DNA of 64,000 nt from Antedon mediterranea. Taxonomy: Eukaryota > Echinodermata > Crinoidea > Comatulida > Antedonidae. The stretch lies in NCBI RefSeq assembly GCF_964355755.1, contig NC_092671.1:24133070-24197069 (forward strand). Direction: 5' to 3'. The notes under the pieces are model-generated. The model saw only the letters and a list, made by a program, of their open reading frames with translations, was not told the DNA's origin and did no database searches. The position numbers were made by a program, and so were the translations under genes. Shown here piece by piece: positions 57,910 to 64,000 of this stretch; the stretch's first letter is position 1, and the number at the start of each line of letters is the position of its first letter.

Positions 57910-60690
57910 TATGACTAATGTTATTTAATGTATAATTAAGTTTCAGTTTTTATTTTCCAATATAAACAAGTGTAATGAATATATGCAAAAATGGAAGGAT
58001 GACCAAAAAAGAGCAAAGCTCGTACAGATCAGTATTTAGCCACCTTAACAAAATAATTAATACATGATACAAATATAATTGAAGCACAGGACGAGACAAT
58101 ACTGGCTAAACATGTGAACTCAAAGATAGAGCGATAAAACCAAAATAAGCAAAAGAACAATGTAAATGTAACATATTTGTAACACTCATTGATAAGTTAA
58201 GAGCAAATTATTTTTATACAACTTTTTAAATACTTTGACATGATGAATTACGAATAGAAGCATCAATACTGTTCCATAAAATTGGACCATGTCCTCCGAT
58301 AGTGTTTCTACCCATATCGGTAACAAAATTATAAGGACGATAAGTATCAAAGAACCTGATGCCATAATTATGAACTGAGTTTACTCTAACAAAATAATTA
58401 GAAAAGTTAGCTGGTAATAAATTATTCTTAAATTTGTACATGAAAACACCTTTTGATAACTTATGAATATCATACACAGTTAAGTTGTTAAGACGAGCAA
58501 ATAATGGTGGTGAATCAAGGAATTGAGAATTTGTGCATAAACGCATTATGCGCTTTTGTTTGCAATAAACAGTTTCAAGGCGACAGTTATTGTGGCCAGC
58601 CCAAATCAAGCTGCAGTATTGAATATGAGGAAGGACTAGAGTCTTGTATAAGGATGCTAGAACATGGACATGTGAAATTGGTTTTAGCCTAAAAAGAATA
58701 CCAGAATATTTTGAAACTAAGTTTGCAATATGGATTGTATGTTGATTCCAGGTTACTGTAAGCATTCGTCCATTATTACACCAAGAAATTTACAACTAGT
58801 TACACGAGAGATGTTATTATTATCAATGAAAATGTTAAGGTCATTGTAAACACGGTTACTATATCTGTTCTTAAAAATCATATAATTAGTTTTATTAGCA
58901 TTAAGCGATAACTTATTTGCTTTAAACCAACTCGAGATATTCGAGAGATCGGAATTAACATTATCAACTAGACGGTTTAAAACATTATCTGAAATTAAAA
59001 GGTTAGTGTCATCTGCATATAAAATAAGATTGGAGTGTTTACAGATGTTTGCTAAATCATTAATGTAAATAATAAAGAGTAGCGGGCCTAAAATTGAGCC
59101 CTGTGGAACACCACAAAAATTGTTTAAAGAAGAAGAACTATGATAATTAAAAGAGATATATTGCTTTCTATCCGCCAGGTAACTTCTGAACCAATCAAAG
59201 GCAACACCACGTATACCATAATGCTGTAGTTTAGACAGGAGAATGTCGTGATTAATGCACTTGTCAATTGTATGACGCACTATACGACCCCCGGGAGAGG
59301 TGCGTCATTTGTCCGATGTGAGTCATACCTTTGTATACCATGACGCACCCCTGCGTCAAAAAAGTGACTTACCTTTACTAGACAATGACGCACCTATTTT
59401 TAAATTATTGACAGACCTTTTAGTGAATTATGACGCACCATGACTGTCTTTTTGACGTACCTTCACTGACGATTGTTGACCCCGACTACTGCAGTGCATG
59501 CAGTGTTATATCAAAAATCTCAAACTAATACGCGTGTCTGGTGCTATATGGAGGCGCGCCAGGGTCGTCGATCGATGTTAATCAGGCCGGCTAGGAACGT
59601 TCTCGCGCGCGCGATCACACAAAGATTGGAACGGCTATTTATAATACAAATATTATGTCATTTTCCAGTTTGGCCGATAGAGGGCGCGAGTGATGACGCT
59701 CTCAAGCGTGACAATGTACAACCTGGCCGCCCCTCCGCGATCGTCAAGGCCTTGTTTTCAGGCTTTTTGGGTGGCGCGGGTCGGTGGTAAAGTGACGGAC
59801 ATTGACGCACCATTGAACATTGAGGCGACGCACCATTTGGGTTCTTTGACGCACCCCTGTGTCATTAATTATTTGTAAATGACGCACCCATGACGCACCA
59901 CTCCCGGGGGTCGTATAGTGCGTCATACAATTGACAAGTGCATAACAGTGTCAAAGGCCTTTGAAAGGTCCAGAAATATCCCAAGAACATGCTTTTTCTT
60001 ATCTAATTCAGAGATTATTTTATCATATGCTTGTAGAACAGCCATTTCAGTAGACATGTTTGGGCGGAAACCAAATTGGTTTTCTTGCAATAAATTAAAT
60101 CGAGAAAAATAATTATAGAGTCTTTTATGAATTATGCGTTCTAAAACTTTGGAGAAAACGGGCAGTACCGAGATGGGCCTACAATTGCTAAATTTAACAG
60201 TCTCACCATGTTTAAAGACGGGAATTATCTTGGCAATTTTCAGCTTCTCCGGGACAATACCGGTAGCTAGTGATAAATAAAAAATATGAACAAGTGGAGA
60301 TGCTATTAATTCCCCAACAGATTTAATAATATCTGGTTTAATAATATGTCATCGAAGCCGCTGCTAGCACCAGATTTCAGATTTCTGAATATTGTGAGTA
60401 CTTCATCTTTATCAGTTGGTAAAAAAAACAGAGAGCTAACGGGTGATTTTATGTTATTTATAAAATAATTAAAAGTAATATCAGATTGAGTTCGAATGCC
60501 TTTAATGTCTGCATTCACCTTGCTCATTTGAGCGTCAAACCGGGAGTTCATATCAGCGTCCAATTTGGTTAACAATGCATGCAATGTACAGTATGCATGT
60601 TTACCTCATTGTCTACAGGTGGCTGGTCCGGTTGGCTACTGCGGGTTTGTCTACTACTGACCTCGTTGGTAGTCATGGTTTTAAAATTAG
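57907..60690 (-). pseudogene. CR1-like LINE, copy of a third lineage
   Basis: Minus strand starts MTTNEVSSRQTRSSQPDQPP (about 60676), an ORF1-like N-terminus. It soon changes frame and passes directly into RT coding (SGASSGFDDI), so most of ORF1 and the endonuclease is missing. RT blocks: NQFGFRPNMSTEMAVLQAYD, LGIFLDLSKAFDTV, then after the 687-bp [38 protein letters not shown] in LILYADDTN, FLGVIMDE; then 58765-58226 LYKTLVLPHIQYCSLIW. Frameshifts occur near 58755 and 60570. It ends in (AAT)n. Confidence 0.85.
59256..59942. mobile_element. Harbinger-like MITE, 687 bp, TAA target, in LINE RT
   Basis: Perfect inverted ends of about 42 bp, starting TGCACTTGTCAATTGTATGA. TAA at 59253-59255 and 59943-59945. 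Excision restores AFDTVNHDILL in the LINE, so the borders are secure. The interior has many GACGCACC / GGTGCGTC motifs and a GC-rich middle (59520-59790). No transposase. 3-bp TWA targets are typical of PIF/Harbinger. Confidence 0.88.
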
Positions 60691-60699
60691 GAAAACCAG

Positions 60700-61550
60700 T
60701 AAAATAGAGCAAAATAAATCATAAAATATATAATTTGTTGAGACTGTGCGTCTATAATTCTCAATAGTCGATAAATAGTAATTAAATTAAAGTCTAGTTT
60801 GGTCGGATTTAGGACATTTTCCGCAGCACTATTTTATCCGTGTCCGCTCTCCATCATGAAGGTTCAATTCAATTTTTTTTAAATATACTGTAGGCCTATA
60901 GAATAGATGTTTCAGAACGTATGGTTTATTATTGTTAGAATATTACATACCTACCTGGCCTGGCCATATGGTTAAAAAAAGGATTGTATAAAATTTTTTT
61001 AAATAGCGCGTTATGCCATACAAAATACCGAAAGTTTATTTTATCGCAACCTATTTCAAACCGTTCAAACGCGACCGATTTCATTGTACACCAACTTAAC
61101 TAGGTAGCCTAGGCTTACTACTAGGGCTAGGTCCACCCCCAGAGCTAGTAGTAGGCCTCCCTCTCTCTGCAGTTAGGGCCTAGCCTCCTAGGAAAAGTTT
61201 ACTAGCCTACTACCACTAGCCTACAAACAACGCCTAGCCTATTAATAAATAGGCCTAGGCTAGCCTAGGCCCTAGTAGGCCTAATTCACTTACTTTCATG
61301 AAATTTAAGACGATTTTTTTGCTAAACAAGTTTGATAAATCCGGCCCCTAGCTAGAGGATAAGCTTTGAAACTCAAACCAAAGAGGAGGTATGGCCAAAG
61401 ATTATATAGCGGCGCTATACAATCTTTGGTATGGCATGCAGAGCGTCATTTCGACGATCGAGCATTCTCTACTTCTACGGAGCGCCATTTATGCCTTTAT
61501 TTACTTACGAAATAGAAATAGTACTACGGTAGCTGCTCCAGTGGACCAAA
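60700..61550. other. no gene visible; TAGGCCTA-rich, one hairpin
   Basis: Dense AGGCCTA/TAGGCCT palindromes at 61090-61285 and a hairpin at 61395-61429 (CCAAAGATT...AATCTTTGG). No coding. Confidence 0.55.
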
Positions 61551-61554
61551 TTTA

Positions 61555-63345
61555 GCACTAGTGGAGCGCAGTGATATAAAATAGAAATAAGTCACTAATT
61601 TTAATATTCTTTTCGTATGTTAATACACTGTGCTCAAGTGGACACAATTTGGCGCCAGTGAGGAGCACAGTGATATAAAATAGAAATAAGTCACTGAATT
61701 TTAATATCTTTTCGTATGTTAATACACTGTGCTCAAGTGGACCCAATTTGGAGCCAGGGGAGCACAGTGATATAAAATAGAACTAAGTCACTGAATTTTA
61801 ATATCTTTTCGTATGTTAATACACTGTGCTCAAGTGGACCCAATTTGGCGCCAGGAGAGCACAGTGATATAAAATAGAAAGAAGTCACTGAATGTTAATA
61901 TATTTTCGTATGTTAATACACTGTGCTCAAGTGGACCTAATTTGGCGCCAGTGGAGCACAGTGATATGAAATAAAAATAAGTCACTGAATTTTAATATCT
62001 TTTCGTATGTTAATACACTGTGCTCAAGTGGACCCAATTTGGAGTCAGGGGAGGAGCACAGTGATATAAAATATAAATAAGTCACTGAATTTTAATATCT
62101 TTTCGTATGTTATTACACTGTGCTCAAGTGGACCCAATTTGGAGTCAGGGGAGGAGCACAGTGATATAAAATATAAATAAGTCACTGAATTTTAATATCT
62201 TTTCGTATGTTAATACACTGTGCTCAAGAAGTGGACCCAATTTGGAGCCAGTGGAACACAGTGATAAAAAATAGAAATAAGTCACTGAATTTTAATATCT
62301 TTTCGTATGTTAATACACTGTGCTCAAGAAGTGGACCCAATTTGGAGCCAGTGGAGCACAGTGATAAAAAATAGAAATAAGTCACTGAATTTTAATATCT
62401 TTTCGTATGTTAATACACTGTGCTCAAGAAGTGGACCCAATTTGGAGCCAGTGGAGCACAGTGATAAAAAATAGAAATAAGTCACTGAATTTTAATATCT
62501 TTTCGTATGTTAATACACTGTGCTCAAGTGGACCCAATTTGGAGCCAGGGGAGCACAGTGATATAAAATATAAATAAGTCACTGAATTTTAATATCTTTT
62601 CGTATGTTAATACCCTGTGCTCAAGTGGACCCAACCCAATTTGGAGCTATGGGAGCACAGTGATATAAAATAGAAATAAGTCACTGAATTTTAATATCTT
62701 ATCGTATGTTAATACACTGTGCTCAAGTGGACCCAATTTGGAGCCAGTGGAGCACAGTGATATAAAATAGAAATAAGTCACTAAATTTTAATATCTTTTC
62801 GTATGTTAATACACTGTGCTCAAGTGGACCCAATTTGGAGCCAGTGGAGCACAGTGATATAAAATAGAAAAAAAAGTCATTGAATTTTAATATCTTTTCG
62901 TTTGTTAATACACTGTGCTCAAGTGGACCCAATTTGGCGCCAGGAGAGCACAGTGATATAAAATAGAAATAAGTCATTGAATGTTAATATATTTTCGTAT
63001 GTTAATACACTGTGCTCAAGTGGATCCAATTTGGCGCCAGTGGAGCACAGTGATATAAAATGGAAAAAGTCACTGAATTTTAATATCTTTTCGTATTTAA
63101 TATACACTATGCTCAAGTGGACCCGATTTGGAGCCAGGGGAGCACTGTATAAAATAGAAATAAGTCACTGAATTTTAATATCTTTTCGTATGTTAATACA
63201 CTGTGCTTACGTGGACCCAATTTGGCGCGCGCGCCAGTGAGCACAGTAATATAAAATAGAAAAAAGTCACTAAATTTTAATATCTTTTCGTATGTTAATA
63301 CACTGTGCTCAAGTGGACCCAATTTGGCACCAATGGGAGCACAGG
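61555..63345 (+). repeat. ~98-bp satellite array, about 18 units
   Basis: Unit landmarks: TTTTCGTATGTTAATACACT, GTGCTCAAGTGGACCCAATT, TTGG(C/A)G(C)CAG, GGAGCACAGTGATATAAAAT and AAATAAGTCACTGAATTTTA. Each unit contains GAGCACAGTG and its complement CACTGTGCTC about 60 bp apart. Three units at 62215-62515 share AAGAAGTGGACCC and GATAAAAAATAG, a local block duplication. Frames through the array are artefacts. Confidence 0.92.
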
Positions 63346-63519
63346 GAAATAGTCACATACAAAAACATCGAGAAAAAATACTTCTGGAATTAAAAAATAT
63401 TTCAAACTTGGTATATATGTTCAATATCGGTTACTCCATCCGTAAACCAAAAGAAAAAATAGTTTCAAGCCACATCAGTGATTTTAATAACTTGCGTTCG
63501 CTTAAGATAAGCTCACGGG
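63346..63519. other. unique spacer at the satellite inversion
   Basis: About 175 bp of sequence unlike the satellite separates the two orientations. It is bordered on the right by GCGCGCGCGCCAAATTGGG. Confidence 0.75.
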
Positions 63520-64000
63520 CGCGCGCGCCAAATTGGGTCCACGTGAGCACAGTGTATTAACATACGAAAAGATATTAAAATTCAGTGACTTATTTCTATT
63601 TTATATCACTGTGCTCCACTGGCGCCAAATTAGGTCCACTTGAACACAGTGTATTAACATACGAAAAGATATTAAAATTCAGTTACTTTTTTCTATTTTA
63701 TATCACTGTGCTCCACTGGCTCCAAATTGGGTCCACTTGAGCATAGTGTATTAACATACGAAAAGATATTAAAATTCAGTGACTTTTTTCTATTTTATAT
63801 CACTGTGCTCCCCTGCCTCCAAATTGGGTCCACTTGAGCACAGTGTATTAACATACGAAAAGATATTAAAATTCAGTGACTTATTTCTATTTTATATCAC
63901 TCTTCCTGTGCTCCCCTGGCTCCAAATTGGGTCCACTTGAGCACAGTGTATTAACATACGAAAAGATACTAAAAATCATTGACTTATTTCTATTTTATAT
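63520..64000 (-). repeat. ~98-bp satellite array, inverted orientation
   Basis: Five units as the reverse complement of the 61555-63345 array, running off the window end. The spacing and landmark blocks are the same. Confidence 0.92.

Noticed and set aside
59473-59790. 105-codon frame in the GC-rich core of the MITE
   Set aside because: No recognisable motif. GC-rich DNA gives long frames by chance. The borders show it lies within a non-autonomous element.
61558-63322. Several frames with LFLFYIT and GPLEHSVLTYEK repeats
   Set aside because: They are satellite units read through. No start context and no conservation independent of the repeat.
61555-64000. CRISPR-like array
   Set aside because: Units are tandem without unique spacers, about 98 bp, in a eukaryotic genome with introns.

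Overview
The window is AT-rich animal DNA. It holds one recognisable host gene, split into 14 coding exons, in a dense bed of transposable elements. The gene is a TFIP11 (tuftelin-interacting protein 11) orthologue on the minus strand. Its exons join in phase from ATG (42901-42903) to TAG (8772-8774) and give 793 codons. The spliced gene, CR1-like LINEs with a 2A peptide, a Penelope-like element, a 5S-derived SINE and many copies of the palindrome TAGGCCTA suggest a marine invertebrate. A deuterostome such as an echinoderm or hemichordate is my best guess, but that is recognition, not proof.

Layout. 1-8,771 (downstream of TFIP11): a 5S-derived SINE; a Helitron-like repeat split around a 2.4-kb foldback element (1631-4051); and a degenerate Penelope-like element (about 5160-7760) whose endonuclease is interrupted by a 1,050-bp solo LTR with a 5-bp target duplication. 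8,772-42,903: TFIP11. Intron 11 holds a broken LINE with further insertions. Intron 10 holds a tRNA-type SINE. Intron 8 holds a 2.47-kb element with 36-bp TIRs flanked by TA. Intron 1 (18.9 kb) holds two inverted PIF/Harbinger copies, each with a MADF gene and a transposase. Between them lie a CR1-like LINE with a signal-peptide-like N-terminus and a 2A motif, a cluster of palindrome-headed repeats, a Mutator-like element and a CAG...CTG element.

42,904-64,000 (upstream of TFIP11): a degraded LINE; tandem repeats carrying a GTCCCGTCCGTAAC-type motif; a 175-bp tandem repeat; nested inverted-repeat elements around a pogo-like element; a second copy of the 2A LINE; a hAT element with a perfect 8-bp TSD; a third LINE with a 687-bp Harbinger-like MITE in its reverse transcriptase; and a ~98-bp satellite array that reverses orientation near 63,430.

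TFIP11 is expected to act in the nucleus as the G-patch partner of DHX15 in spliceosome disassembly. Every other coding trace is a transposon protein with frameshifts, truncation or insertions. No rRNA operon, functional tRNA, CRISPR array or second host gene is supported. Element ends were set by reading matching inverted ends and target duplications by eye. Family names are recognition from memory and motifs, not database matches.
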